In this document: piece after piece, positions 43,950-53,089 of the stretch
Layout: each line of letters opens with the position of its first letter
Position numbering within the stretch: position 1 is the first letter of the stretch
Source of the DNA: an uncultured Williamsia sp.
GTDB taxonomy: Bacteria > Actinomycetota > Actinomycetes > Mycobacteriales > Mycobacteriaceae
Direction: 5' to 3'
Assembly (NCBI RefSeq): GCF_947494875.1
Contig: NZ_CANLWM010000001.1
Coordinates: 372,001-436,000, forward strand
DNA length: 64,000 nt
Made by a program: the position numbers and the translations under genes
Notes under the pieces: generated by a model
Seen by the model: the letters and a program-made list of their open reading frames with translations, nothing else
Databases searched by the model: none
Told to the model about the DNA's origin: nothing

Positions 43950-44648
43950 ATGCGGAAGAAGCTGTTGTGGGCGGCGGGGATCGTCGTCGTGATCGCGGTC
44001 GTGGCCGTCGTCGCCGGGCCGTGGGTCTACAAGAACTGGATCGTCGGCGACGCCGACGCCGAACTCGCGCTGCCGTCGCAGACCAGCGCAGCCACCGTCG
44101 ACGTGAACGGCACCTGGACCGTGGTTCCGGGGCCCGAGGCAGACGACCAGCGGACGCAGGCCGGATACCGCGTCGACGAGGTGCTCCGCGGGGAGAACAT
44201 CACCGTCAACGGTCGCACGCAGCAGGTGTCCGGCACGGTTCAGGTCGCGGGCGACCGGCTCACCGCGGGTGAGATCGTCGTCGACGTCGCATCCATCCGC
44301 AGCCCGGACTCCGCGCGCGACAACCGCTTCCGCGGCGAGAACATCATGAACACGGCACAGTTCCCGACCGCCACGTTCCGCATCACCGAGCCCGTCGACA
44401 TCGCATCCGTCCCGGCGAGCGGTGCACCCGCCACGGTCCGGGCGGTCGGCACGATGGAGATCAAGGGCAGCACCCGACCCGTCACCACCGATCTCCAGGT
44501 GGCGCGATCCGGCGACGCCGTCATCGTCCAGGGCGCCGTACCGGTCCGGTGGGCTGACTACGGCGTCGAGCCCCCGAGGATCGGCGACTTCGTCCAGGTC
44601 GAGGACGCCGGCACCGTGGAGTTCCTGGTCAATCTCGCCCGACGGTGA
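43950..44648 (+). CDS. Membrane-anchored YceI-family protein
   Basis: A 232-residue protein with one N-terminal span (about 5-25) and an outer YceI beta-barrel domain (50-230). Barrel motifs are VNGTWTVVPGPEADDQRTQAGYRVDEVL, VVDVASIRSPDSARDNRFRGENIMNTAQFPTATFRITEP and GTMEIKGSTRPV. YceI proteins bind polyisoprenoids or other amphiphiles in a long pocket. GGGAGG 9 bases upstream supports the ATG. It is followed by the SDR gene after 31 bases, which has its own leaderless promoter. Confidence 0.9.
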   Translation: MRKKLLWAAGIVVVIAVVAVVAGPWVYKNWIVGDADAELALPSQTSAATVDVNGTWTVVPGPEADDQRTQAGYRVDEVLRGENITVNGRTQQVSGTVQVAGDRLTAGEIVVDVASIRSPDSARDNRFRGENIMNTAQFPTATFRITEPVDIASVPASGAPATVRAVGTMEIKGSTRPVTTDLQVARSGDAVIVQGAVPVRWADYGVEPPRIGDFVQVEDAGTVEFLVNLARR

Positions 44649-44679
44649 CTCCCGGGGCGGTCTGGGTAGTGTCGCGGAC

Positions 44680-45357
44680 ATGCCCACCGCCCTCGTCACC
44701 GGCGCCTCGCGCGGCCTCGGAGCCGCCATCGCCCGCGCCCTCGCGCCCACCCACGATCTGCTTCTCGGTGGTCGCCCGAGCGAGGAACTCGACGCTCTGG
44801 CAGCCGATCTCGACGGCGCGTCCACCTGGCCCGTGGAGCTGACCGACCACGAGGAGATGGAGGCCGCGACCGAGCCGATCAGTGCTCTGGACGTGTTGGT
44901 GCACAACGCGGGCGTCGGGGCCATCGCACCGGTCGAGGACACCTACGCCGACGAGTACCGCGCGATGATGGAGGTCAACTTCATCGCCGTCGCCGAACTC
45001 ACCCGCCAGCTCCTGCCGGCCCTGCGTGCGGCGCACGGGCACGTCGTGATCATCAACTCCGGAGCCGGACGCGACGCCAAGCCGGGATGGAGCGCCTACG
45101 CCGCAAGCAAGTTCGCCGTCCGCGCCTTCGCCGACGCCCTGCGCCAGGAGGAGCCAGACCTGCGGGTCACCACCGTCTATCCCGGTCGCATCGACACCGA
45201 CATGCAGCGCGACATCGTCGCCATGGAGGGGGACGACTACGACGGCAGCCGCTTCCTCCGCGTGGAGTCGGTGGCGGCCGCCGTCGTCTCCGCGGTCACG
45301 GCGTCACCCGACGCCCATCCGACCGAAATCGTGCTGAAGCCCACCGGCCGCAGCTGA
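44680..45357 (+). CDS. Short-chain dehydrogenase/reductase
   Basis: A 225-residue classical SDR. The NADP-type loop is VTGASRGLGAAIARAL; LVHNAGVGA is the NNAG-like motif; the catalytic residues are Ser127, Tyr140 and Lys144 (YAASK). The substrate is unknown. ATG 44680 has TAGTGT at 44667-44672, 7 bases upstream, so the mRNA is probably leaderless. It is convergent with the VOC gene. Confidence 0.9.
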   Translation: MPTALVTGASRGLGAAIARALAPTHDLLLGGRPSEELDALAADLDGASTWPVELTDHEEMEAATEPISALDVLVHNAGVGAIAPVEDTYADEYRAMMEVNFIAVAELTRQLLPALRAAHGHVVIINSGAGRDAKPGWSAYAASKFAVRAFADALRQEEPDLRVTTVYPGRIDTDMQRDIVAMEGDDYDGSRFLRVESVAAAVVSAVTASPDAHPTEIVLKPTGRS

Positions 45358-45366
45358 CCGAACGGC

Positions 45367-45723
45367 TCAGGCCGGCGGCGAGTAGATCTGCAGCTCGTTG
45401 CCGTCCGGATCCGCGAAGGGTGCGATCCGGCCCCACGGGTGATCGCTGATGCCACCGGGGAACTCGACGCCCAGGCCCTGCAACCGCGAGACCTCGTCGT
45501 CGATCGAGCCCTCGGGCTGGAAGGTGAGGACGGCCCCACCCTTGTCGCCCGGTCGCGATGTGCCCTCGCGTGCGTTCAACCCGATCGTCAGCGGACCGGC
45601 GTCGATCTCCGACCAGTCCGATCCGGTGGACTTCACCGAGAGACCGAGGGTCTCGCCGTAGAACCGCACCGCGACATCCATGTCGTCGACCGGTACCCAC
45701 ACCGTCGTGTTGCCCGTGGCCAT
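45367..45723 (-). CDS. VOC-superfamily (glyoxalase/bleomycin-resistance-like) protein
   Basis: A 118-residue single VOC domain: VWVPVDDMDVAVRFYGETLGLSV at the start and PWGRIAPFADPDGNELQIYSPP at the end, with paired beta-alpha-beta-beta-beta units. A Glu near the end (GNELQIY) is the usual metal ligand. The ATG at 45723 follows GGAG with good spacing; the upstream open frame is Arg-rich. It is divergent from the haloperoxidase-like gene. Confidence 0.85.
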   Translation of the reverse strand: MATGNTTVWVPVDDMDVAVRFYGETLGLSVKSTGSDWSEIDAGPLTIGLNAREGTSRPGDKGGAVLTFQPEGSIDDEVSRLQGLGVEFPGGISDHPWGRIAPFADPDGNELQIYSPPA

Positions 45724-45890
45724 CGCTTCTCCGTTCGTCGGGAACTCTTGTGGTTCGGGTTCCCGTTCGCGGCCTCGGTAAACGCGACGACGTCGTCCGC
45801 GTGACAGAGCGGTCACTCAAGCCCGACATCGTGCGCCAAGCGGCCATACAGTGACCGCTGGACGTGCCGACACGACAGAGAGGCCCACCC

Positions 45891-46715
45891 ATGCCGACGA
45901 TCACCACCCCCGACGGAGTCGAGATCTTCTACAAGGACTGGGGGTCGGGTCAGCCGATCATCTTCAGCCACGGGTGGCCGTTGTCCTCGGACGACTGGGA
46001 CGCGCAGATGATGTTCTTCCTGAATCACGGCTATCGCGTCGTCGCGCACGACAGACGCGGGCACGGGCGCTCGGAGCAGGTCGACTCCGGACACGACATG
46101 GACCACTACGCCGACGATCTCGCCGCCGTCGTGCAGCACCTCGACCTGACCGACGCCATCCACGTCGGGCACTCCACCGGCGGCGGCGAAGTGGCGCACT
46201 ACCTCGCGCGCCACGGCAGCGACCGCGCGTCGAAGGCCGTGCTGATCAGTTCGGTGCCGCCGATCATGGTCAAGACCGACTCCAACCCGGACGGCATCGA
46301 CAAGAGCGCCTTCGACGACATCCAGACACAGGTGGCGACGCGGCGCGCGGACTTCTTCCGCACCTTCGCCGAAGGTCCGTTCTACGGCTACAACCGGGAC
46401 GGCGCGACACCGTCCGAGGGGGTCATCGCGAACTGGTACCGCCAGGGCATGACCGGCGGGGCCAAGGCCCACTACGACGGCGTCGTCGCCTTCTCGCAGA
46501 CCGACTTCACCGACGATCTCCGGTCGATCACGATCCCGACCCTGGTCCTGCACGGCGAGGACGACCAGGTGGTGCCGTACGAGAACACCGGTGTCCGGTC
46601 GGCGGAGCTACTACCGAACAGCACGCTGAAGACGTACCCCGGCTTCCCCCACGGGATGCCGACCACCGAGGCGGCGACCATCAACGCGGACCTCCTCGAG
46701 TTCTTCCAGAGCTGA
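45891..46715 (+). CDS. Alpha/beta hydrolase, cofactor-free haloperoxidase type
   Basis: A 274-residue enzyme close to the non-haem chloroperoxidases/arylesterases of actinobacteria. It begins TPDGVEIFYKDWGSGQPIIFSHGWP; the elbow is HVGHSTGGGE (Ser95), the acid is Asp225 in HGEDDQVVP and the base His254 in GFPHGM. These enzymes act as esterases and as perhydrolases in acetate. The ATG at 45891 is preceded by AGAGAGG. It ends 1 base from the rhodanese stop. Confidence 0.92.
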   Translation: MPTITTPDGVEIFYKDWGSGQPIIFSHGWPLSSDDWDAQMMFFLNHGYRVVAHDRRGHGRSEQVDSGHDMDHYADDLAAVVQHLDLTDAIHVGHSTGGGEVAHYLARHGSDRASKAVLISSVPPIMVKTDSNPDGIDKSAFDDIQTQVATRRADFFRTFAEGPFYGYNRDGATPSEGVIANWYRQGMTGGAKAHYDGVVAFSQTDFTDDLRSITIPTLVLHGEDDQVVPYENTGVRSAELLPNSTLKTYPGFPHGMPTTEAATINADLLEFFQS

Positions 46716-46716
46716 C

Positions 46717-47562
46717 TCAGGCGGGTTCCGCACCGGTCACAGCCGGACGGGCGGGATCGGACGACCACTGCGACCACGACCCCGGGTACAGGGCGGCGTC
46801 GATCCCGGCGATCGCCAGCGCCGCGATCTCGTGGGCGGCGGTGACACCGGACCCGCAGTAGACGGCGGTCGGCGTGGCGGGGTCGACCCCGAGGGAGGCG
46901 AAACGGGTGCGCAGGTCGTCGGGGCGCAGGAAGCGGCCCGTCGCGTCGAGGTTGTCGGCGGTCGGGGCGCTCAGCGCTCCGGGGACGTGCCCCGCCCGTG
47001 GATCCATCGGCTCGGTCTCCCCGCGGTAGCGCTCGCCCGCGCGCGCGTCGAGAAGCGTTCCGCGGAACGCGGCGACCCCGTCGGCGTCGACGGTCGGCAG
47101 CTTCCCGGGGTGCAGGGTGACCGTCCCGGGAACCCCGGGCGTCTCGTCTCCGGTGCTCAGGTCCTGGCCGGCCTCCACCCACGCGCGTAGACCCCCGTCG
47201 AGCAGTCGAACATCGTGGAGCCCGGCCCACCGCAGCAACCACCACGCGCGCGCCGCGGACTGGTTGCCGTTGTCGTCGTAGGCGACGACGGTGTTGTCGG
47301 TGTGGACGCCCCACCGACGCGCGGCCTCCTGAAGGGTCTCGATGTCCGGCAGGGGATGTCGTCCCTGTGCTGGGTCAGGCGGGCCCGCGAGTTCCGTGTC
47401 GAGGTCGACGTAGACCGCACCCGGGATGTGCCCCTCGCGAAAGTGGTCGTGGCCGCGGTCGTCGCCGAGGCGCCAGCGCACGTCGAGGATCACCGGCGGT
47501 TCGGGCGACGCCACCCGCTGCGCCAGGTCGTGCACGTCGACGGTCACCGTGGTGTGGTCCAT
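46717..47562 (-). CDS. Thiosulfate/3-mercaptopyruvate sulfurtransferase (double rhodanese)
   Basis: A 281-residue two-domain rhodanese. The first domain (1-130) lacks a catalytic Cys, and the second (about 155-275) carries Cys236 in YCGSGVTA. The motif DVRWRLGDDRGHDHFREGHIPGAVYVDLDTEL and the linker YRGETEPMDPRAGHVPGALSAP are typical. It transfers sulfane sulfur to cyanide or thiols. Codons 165-169 (AFRGT) contain the third copy of the 16-bp palindrome found on both sides of the HNH gene; the encoded residues suit the fold, so the gene is intact. Confidence 0.92.
   Translation of the reverse strand: MDHTTVTVDVHDLAQRVASPEPPVILDVRWRLGDDRGHDHFREGHIPGAVYVDLDTELAGPPDPAQGRHPLPDIETLQEAARRWGVHTDNTVVAYDDNGNQSAARAWWLLRWAGLHDVRLLDGGLRAWVEAGQDLSTGDETPGVPGTVTLHPGKLPTVDADGVAAFRGTLLDARAGERYRGETEPMDPRAGHVPGALSAPTADNLDATGRFLRPDDLRTRFASLGVDPATPTAVYCGSGVTAAHEIAALAIAGIDAALYPGSWSQWSSDPARPAVTGAEPA
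47055..47070. repeat. Third copy of the 16-bp palindrome, inside the rhodanese gene
   Basis: GCGTTCCGCGGAACGC, identical to the cores at 42389-42404 and 43864-43879 but with different flanks (GAGAA before, GGCG after). It is in coding sequence and could be a chance match or an unoccupied target site. Confidence 0.85.
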
Positions 47563-47571
47563 GCGACGTGT

Positions 47572-48588
47572 CTACTCCCGGTGGCGTCGCGCCCGCTCGC
47601 GGTGGCCGTAGGTCGCCTCCAGGATGTCGTCGTAGCTGTCCGCGCTGGACCCGACCGCACCCGCGATGGTCCCCATCGAGGTGGCCAGCCACGCCAGGAA
47701 GACGTATCCACGCAGGCCCACGTCGCTGCCGACCTGCGACGCGAGGTAGCCGTCGTCGATGACCCCGAGGGCCCCGGCGAGCGTGACGACCAGCAGGCCC
47801 CCGTAGAGGACGACGGCGTTCAGGACGATCGTGATGACGGTGGCCGCGTTGTACAGGCGCGCACGGCGTCGCGGCACCGCGTCCCGGTGTTCCCACAGAC
47901 GGTTGTTCGCGATCAGCCAGATGGTCATCACGGTGACCGACAGCAGCGAAAGGCCCGTCAGGCGCCACGGACTCAGCGCGTTGGCCATCGCCCAGATCGA
48001 CGAGTAGAAGACGCCGAACGATGCGGTCGCGGCGGCGGCCGCCATCACGCCGGTCAGGGTGGGGATGAGTCGCCACGGGCGGTTGCCGCGGACCATCCCC
48101 AGCACCATCCGACTGCGACCGAGGGACGAGCGCGTGGCGAGGTACTCGCCGTCCTCGGTGGGGTACCACCGCGCCCCGCGGACCCCGGCTGCTGCTCGAT
48201 GGTCGCGGAGTCGTCGCACCGCGTCGACGATCACGGCGATCAGTCGCCGATGCGGCGCGATGCCGAGCGCCGGCAACGAGACGAGAGCCGTGCACGCGTC
48301 GTGGTCGAGCTCGACCATCACCTGGTGCCGACCGCGCAGTCGCGGGAACTCGGTGATGACGACGGCCGCCGACGACCCGCGGTGCGTGCGTTCGACGAGC
48401 TCGGGCACCAGGAGGGCGCCGTCGGGTCCGAGGGCCACCATCTCGCTGTCGACGGTCACCGACGTGACCCCCAGGTCGGCGGACAGTCGGTCCGCGAGCC
48501 TGTCACGGATGCGGTCGACGGTGGCCGCGGGCGGGCCGGGATCGACGACGATCCGGACGTCGTCGGAGGACTCAGGGCGCGAGGACAT
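47572..48588 (-). CDS. Multi-span membrane protein, hypothetical
   Basis: A 338-residue protein. The first 160 residues are soluble and alpha/beta (IVVDPGPPAATVDRIRDRLADRL, VTSVTVDSEMVALGPDGALLVPEL, HQVMVELDHDACTALVSLPAL). The rest has four to five spans (about 172-192, 200-220, 240-262, 285-305). The tail SADSYDDILEATYGHRERARRHRE is charged. No family recognised. It lies 9 bases before the rhodanese gene on the same strand and could be cotranscribed. Confidence 0.7.
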   Translation of the reverse strand: MSSRPESSDDVRIVVDPGPPAATVDRIRDRLADRLSADLGVTSVTVDSEMVALGPDGALLVPELVERTHRGSSAAVVITEFPRLRGRHQVMVELDHDACTALVSLPALGIAPHRRLIAVIVDAVRRLRDHRAAAGVRGARWYPTEDGEYLATRSSLGRSRMVLGMVRGNRPWRLIPTLTGVMAAAAATASFGVFYSSIWAMANALSPWRLTGLSLLSVTVMTIWLIANNRLWEHRDAVPRRRARLYNAATVITIVLNAVVLYGGLLVVTLAGALGVIDDGYLASQVGSDVGLRGYVFLAWLATSMGTIAGAVGSSADSYDDILEATYGHRERARRHRE

Positions 48589-48633
48589 CGCCCGCGGGGC
48601 TACCCCGCTCGGTGCCTCGCCACACCCGCGGTC

Positions 48634-49017
48634 TCAGGAGAAGACGAGATCCTTCTCGGGATCCCAGACGGCGCGCATGCTCACCACGTGCGCGTCGTCG
48701 TCGAATCGCATGATGTCGATCGGCGTGACGGTGACCGTGCTGTCGCCGGCTCTGGTGTTCAGCACGAACTCGAAGACCGCGGTGTCCCCCGCGACGCGCA
48801 CCCACTTCAGCTCCGTCGACGGGCTCATCGCGCAGACACCGCCGTAGAACTCCAGGAGTTCCTCGCGGGTGGTCTTCAGGTCGCTGCCGATCGGGTCCTC
48901 GACGGTGGCCCCGTCGGCGAACAGGCCGACGACCTTCTCGGTGTCGCCCGCGGCGATGTGGTCGACGTAGGCCTGGACCGTCGCGGTGATGCGGTCGGCG
49001 GACACACTGGTGGTCAC
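48634..49017 (-). CDS. NTF2-like / ketosteroid isomerase-like protein
   Basis: A 127-residue SnoaL/KSI-fold protein: VQAYVDHIAAGDTEKVVGLFADGATVEDPIGSD is the classic start, and the ending VWDPEKDLVF matches steroid delta-isomerase relatives in Rhodococcus and Mycobacterium. The Asp in ATVEDPIG and a Tyr in ELLEFYGG lie where KSI has catalytic residues. It may isomerise steroid 5-en-3-ones, but activity cannot be read from sequence. GTG 49017 follows AGGAG at 7 bases. Confidence 0.82.
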   Translation of the reverse strand: MTTSVSADRITATVQAYVDHIAAGDTEKVVGLFADGATVEDPIGSDLKTTREELLEFYGGVCAMSPSTELKWVRVAGDTAVFEFVLNTRAGDSTVTVTPIDIMRFDDDAHVVSMRAVWDPEKDLVFS

Positions 49018-49164
49018 GGGCGTGCTCCTGTCAGAAACGAGAACGTGTTCTAGTCCCGGGGAGATTAGCGCAGACACCGGTTGTCCGTGTCGTGCGCCAC
49101 GAACGGCACTCCCATAGGACAATCACCACGGACACGGTCCGAGCCGACGCGCCTCGGACCGCTC

Positions 49165-50244
49165 ATGCCCCGGAGGTGCATTCTGAGACGCTCGTTGGCC
49201 GGTGGGATCGCCTGGCTGTCGCTGCTCGTCGCAGCCGCATGGGCCGCGATGGCCTCGGCGCCGGGTGGACCCGACTCCACCGCGCGGTACGTCGTGCTCG
49301 GCGTGGCCGTCGCGATCGCCGTCGTCGTCGCCGTGATCTGGCTTTCTCGACCCGAGCCCGGACCCCGCATCCGCACCCTGTTCGTCGCCGGGTCGGACGT
49401 CGCGAGTCTTCTCGCCGGCGTCGCGGTCGTGGACGGTCGTGTGGGGCTCGTCGCCACGCTGCCGTTGGCGTTCGTGGGCATGTACGCGGCCGTGTTCTCG
49501 TCCCGGGCGGCGTTCGGCGGTCAGATGATCGCCGCCACCGCGGTGGTCTTCCTGGTCACCGTGGTGGGCGTGGCCGACGGCGGTGAGGACATCGCGGAGT
49601 TGTCACCGTTCGTGGTCGCGGCCGCGTTTGCCGCCCTCGCGGTGCCTGTCATCCTGCATCATGGCCTTACGATCGCCGGACTGGATCGATCCGCGGCGCA
49701 GACGGGGGAACCGATGCAGGACACGTTGACCGAGGTACTCACACGACACGGGCTGTACTCGGCGGCGCAGACGAGCCTGTCGGCGTTGAACCGCAAGGCC
49801 CGTCTGGTGGTCGTGCGCGTCCACCTCGACCAGTTCCAGGACATCACCGTCGGCGACGGCCGCGAGCGTGGCGAACAGGTCCTCAAGCGCGTGGCGCATC
49901 GCCTGGCGCAAGGCGTACGTGGCGGCGACTTCGTCGCCCGTACCGGCGACGCCGAGTTCTCCGCGCTGGCCGGCGTCACCGACGAGGGTGTCGAGATCTT
50001 CGCGAACCGCTTCCGCGAGTTGGTGTTCGACGTGGAGGACCCCGTGCCCGTCAGCGCGAGCGTCGGTGTCGCGTTCAGCGACACGCCCATCGCGTCTTCC
50101 GACGTTCAGGCGGCCATCGACGACCTGCTGCACCGCGCCGAGGTCGCCATGCAGGCGGCCCAGGACGCCGGTGGGGACCGCGTCGAGATCGACTGGAACG
50201 GCGAGGAGGCGACAACGGGGGGTCAGGCGGGTTCGACCACCTGA
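49165..50244 (+). CDS. Membrane GGDEF-domain protein with degenerate signature
   Basis: About 359 residues. Six hydrophobic segments (within the first 180) form a MASE-like membrane sensor, then a GGDEF domain (about 185-345): LTEVLTRHGLYSAAQ, VVVRVHLDQFQDI, ERGEQVLKRVAHRLAQGVRGGDFVARTGDAEFSALAGV and VSASVGVAFSD. The active-site GGDEF reads GDAEF, so cyclase activity is doubtful. It may act as a c-di-GMP or GTP sensor. ATG 49165 is chosen because the first span follows at once; the frame is open to a TTG at 49081. Its stop overlaps the GntR ATG. Confidence 0.78.
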   Translation: MPRRCILRRSLAGGIAWLSLLVAAAWAAMASAPGGPDSTARYVVLGVAVAIAVVVAVIWLSRPEPGPRIRTLFVAGSDVASLLAGVAVVDGRVGLVATLPLAFVGMYAAVFSSRAAFGGQMIAATAVVFLVTVVGVADGGEDIAELSPFVVAAAFAALAVPVILHHGLTIAGLDRSAAQTGEPMQDTLTEVLTRHGLYSAAQTSLSALNRKARLVVVRVHLDQFQDITVGDGRERGEQVLKRVAHRLAQGVRGGDFVARTGDAEFSALAGVTDEGVEIFANRFRELVFDVEDPVPVSASVGVAFSDTPIASSDVQAAIDDLLHRAEVAMQAAQDAGGDRVEIDWNGEEATTGGQAGSTT

Positions 50245-50912
50245 TGGCACAACCTGTCGACATCGGGGAGCGCGCGTTGCCGATCAGCCTCGTCGACGTC
50301 GCGCGGGATCGCATCCGCGACGCGATCTTCGACGGCTCGCTGGCCCCGGGCGACAAGGTGGTGGAAGAACGCCTCTGCTCGTCTCTCGGGATCAGCCGCG
50401 CCCCGCTACGGGAGGCGTTGCGTCTGCTCGCGCAGCAGGGGCTGGTGGTCCAGACCCCTCGCCGGGGGTCGCGCGTCGCGGAGTGGTCACCCACCGACAT
50501 CCGTCAGCTGTTCGAGCTCCGGATGGTCCTGGAGCGTCACGCGATGGATGCGGCGATCCCCATGTCCGACCCCGACAGGCAGCTCGCACCGGTCCGCGCG
50601 GCACTGGAGGAGATGCGGACGGCCGCAACACCCCTCGACCGCGACGACGCCCACCGGCGTTTCCACGCGGCTGTCGTCGCGCTCGCCGGCAACACCCAGC
50701 TCGACCTGGCCATCGAACCGATCCTGCTGAAACTGCAGCTGCCGATGGCACGGAACCTGCGCACCGAGGCTCGTGCACACGACGCCGAGAACGGCATCCG
50801 TCGCCACGAGGCGATCGTCGACGCGCTCGCCGGCAACGATCGCTCGACCATCCTCGCGGCCCTGCGCGACCACGGGCATCTCGATCACCTGGAGCTCGAC
50901 GACCAGCACTGA
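50244..50912 (+). CDS. GntR-family (FadR/FCD) transcriptional regulator
   Basis: A 222-residue regulator with a winged helix (about 14-80: VARDRIRDAIFDGSLAPGDKVVEERLCSSLGISRAPLREALRLLAQQGLVVQTPRRGSRV) and a helical FCD ligand domain (about 88-215), whose metal-binding Asp/His residues include RRFHAAVV and RHEAIVDAL. It is 72 bases upstream of the allophanate hydrolase gene and probably controls that operon in response to a small acid or ureide. It is coupled to the GGDEF gene by a TGATG overlap. Confidence 0.92.
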   Translation: MAQPVDIGERALPISLVDVARDRIRDAIFDGSLAPGDKVVEERLCSSLGISRAPLREALRLLAQQGLVVQTPRRGSRVAEWSPTDIRQLFELRMVLERHAMDAAIPMSDPDRQLAPVRAALEEMRTAATPLDRDDAHRRFHAAVVALAGNTQLDLAIEPILLKLQLPMARNLRTEARAHDAENGIRRHEAIVDALAGNDRSTILAALRDHGHLDHLELDDQH

Positions 50913-50984
50913 CGCCGTGACCGAGCTAACACGATCGATACCTGACCGCCTCTCATCCGCCACAATTCTGTCGACAATCGACAC

Positions 50985-52388
50985 ATGCGGATACGGAACC
51001 AGCAGGTCAGCGGGCCGACACTCGGCCCCTCGTGTGCGGAGATCGTCGCCGACCACCGGTCGGGGACCGTGTCACCGACCGTCACCGCGGCCCGAGTCGC
51101 CGACGCGATCGCCGAGGCGGGTGACGACGGCACCTGGCTTTACACCGTCCCGGCCGACGACCTGATCGCCGCCGCCGCGGCACTCGAACAGCGCGCGGAC
51201 CGCGACACCCTGCCCCTCTACGGTGTGCCGTTCGGCGTGAAGGACAGCATCGACGTGGCGGGCGTCCCCACGACGCTGTCATGCCCCGACTACGCGTACA
51301 CGGCCTCCACCACCGCACCGGCCGTGCAGCGACTGCTCGACGCCGGGGCGCTGTTCGTCGGCAAGACGAACCTCGACCAGTTCGCCACCGGGTTGAACGG
51401 CACACGAACCCCCTACACGGTGCCGCGCAGCGTCTACGGCGACGACCTCATCAGCGGCGGCTCGAGCTCGGGATCCGCGCGAGCCGTGGCCCTGGGGCAG
51501 GTTCCGTTCGCCGTCGCGACCGACACCGCCGGTTCGGGTCGGGTACCCGCGGCGCTGAACGGCGTGATCGGGCTCAAGCCGTCACGCGGGCTCATCAGCA
51601 CGGTCGGACTGGTGCCCGCATGCCGGTCGCTGGACTGCATCACCGTGATGGCCCGCTCCGTCGACGACGCGGACCGCGCGTTCGACGTCATGACCGGCCG
51701 CGACGACCGCGATCCCTGGTCCCGCGACCCGGGCGCCCATTTCGACGGTCACCCCATACGAGTCGGGCTACCCCCCGACGGCGACCTGTCGTTCTTCAGC
51801 GACGACGCCGTCGCCGCCGTGCACGCCGCGGTCCGTGACCGCATCCGCGCGACCGACGACACGACCCCGATGTCCCTCGCCCCGTTCCTGGCCGCGGGCG
51901 AACTGCTCTACCAGGGCCCCTGGGTCGCCGAGCGTCTCGTCGTGTTCGGCGACTTCCTCGCCGACCATCCCGACTCCATCCATCCCGTCGTCCGCGACAT
52001 CCTGCGCAGCGGAGCAAAGTACACGGCGGTCGACGCGTTCGCCGCGCTCGCGCGACTCCAGGAGCTGCGCGCCGAGGTCGGCCGACTCTTCGCCGACGTC
52101 GACATCCTCGTCGTCCCGACCATCGGCACCACGTTCACCGTCGACGAGGTCCTCGCGCAGCCGATCGAGTGCAACACGGTCCTGGGGCACTACACCCACT
52201 TCGGCAACCTGCTCGACCTGATGGGTGTCGCGATCCCCGCGGGCGAGACCGCCGACGGACGACCCACGGGGATCACGGTTCTCGCACCTGCCGGTCGCGA
52301 CGATCTGGCCCTGCACTGGGCGGCCCGCTTCCTCGGACAGACCCGCGACCACGTCGACTCCCGCACCGCCGCGATGGTCGCGGGGTGA
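50985..52388 (+). CDS. atzF: Allophanate hydrolase, amidase-domain form
   Basis: A 467-residue amidase-signature enzyme that hydrolyses allophanate, the end product of biuret, cyanuric acid and urea-carboxylase pathways, to CO2 and ammonia. The Ser-cisSer-Lys triad is Lys86 ([10 protein letters not shown]), Ser160 ([10 protein letters not shown]) and Ser184 (TDTAGSGR); the spacing of 24 between the serines is the family norm. [18 protein letters not shown] and NGTRTPYG-type loops mark the AtzF group. AtzF is usually near 600 residues; the C-terminal domain is absent here. It is coupled to the next gene by GTGA. Confidence 0.88.
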   Translation: MRIRNQQVSGPTLGPSCAEIVADHRSGTVSPTVTAARVADAIAEAGDDGTWLYTVPADDLIAAAAALEQRADRDTLPLYGVPFGVKDSIDVAGVPTTLSCPDYAYTASTTAPAVQRLLDAGALFVGKTNLDQFATGLNGTRTPYTVPRSVYGDDLISGGSSSGSARAVALGQVPFAVATDTAGSGRVPAALNGVIGLKPSRGLISTVGLVPACRSLDCITVMARSVDDADRAFDVMTGRDDRDPWSRDPGAHFDGHPIRVGLPPDGDLSFFSDDAVAAVHAAVRDRIRATDDTTPMSLAPFLAAGELLYQGPWVAERLVVFGDFLADHPDSIHPVVRDILRSGAKYTAVDAFAALARLQELRAEVGRLFADVDILVVPTIGTTFTVDEVLAQPIECNTVLGHYTHFGNLLDLMGVAIPAGETADGRPTGITVLAPAGRDDLALHWAARFLGQTRDHVDSRTAAMVAG

Positions 52389-53089
52389 GCGTCGTCGTCG
52401 GTTCCGCCGCGCCCGGTCCGTACTCGTTCGATCCCTCCACGACGGCACTCGTGCTCATCGACATGCAGCGGGACTTCCTGCTGCCCGGCGGGTTCGGTGA
52501 GACGCTCGGCAACGACGTCTCGCTCCTCGCCGATGTGGTGCCACCCTTGCAGCGGTTGCTCGCGGCGGCGCGGGCAGCGGGGATGACCGTCATCCACACC
52601 CGGGAGGGGCACCGGCCCGACCTGTCGGACTGCCCGCCCGCCAAGCTGTCCCGCGGCCGGCCGTCGATGCGGATCGGCGACGTGGGCGCCTACGGCCGGA
52701 TCCTGGTCCGCGGTGAGTACGGCCACGACTTCATCGACGAGTTGACCCCCGCGCCCGGTGAATTCGTCGTCGACAAGCCCGGCAAGGGTGCGTTCTACGG
52801 CACCGGATTCGGCGACATCCTCACCGACGCCGGGATCACACACCTCCTGGTGACCGGGGTGACCACGGAGGTGTGCGTCCACACGACCACGCGCGAGGCC
52901 AACGACCGCGGCTACGAGTGTCTCGTCGTGTCCGACTGCTGCGGCTCGTACTTCCCCGAATTCCACCGTGTCGCACTGGAGATGGTCGCCGCGCAAGGCG
53001 GCATCTTCGGGTGGGTCGCGGAGTCGTCCGACGTGATCGACGCCCTGTCGCTCACCCCGCAACCCACCGAGGCCAGGAGCCAGACATGA
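52385..53089 (+). CDS. biuH: Biuret/triuret-type amidohydrolase (isochorismatase fold)
   Basis: A 234-residue cysteine hydrolase. The triad is Asp26 ([11 protein letters not shown]), Lys131 ([13 protein letters not shown]) and Cys164 ([10 protein letters not shown]). The segments [19 protein letters not shown] and [11 protein letters not shown] are characteristic of biuret and triuret hydrolases. The product allophanate (or biuret) would feed the allophanate hydrolase gene that overlaps it by four bases. Biuret versus triuret cannot be decided by eye. Its stop overlaps the permease start. Confidence 0.85.
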   Translation: MSVVVGSAAPGPYSFDPSTTALVLIDMQRDFLLPGGFGETLGNDVSLLADVVPPLQRLLAAARAAGMTVIHTREGHRPDLSDCPPAKLSRGRPSMRIGDVGAYGRILVRGEYGHDFIDELTPAPGEFVVDKPGKGAFYGTGFGDILTDAGITHLLVTGVTTEVCVHTTTREANDRGYECLVVSDCCGSYFPEFHRVALEMVAAQGGIFGWVAESSDVIDALSLTPQPTEARSQT

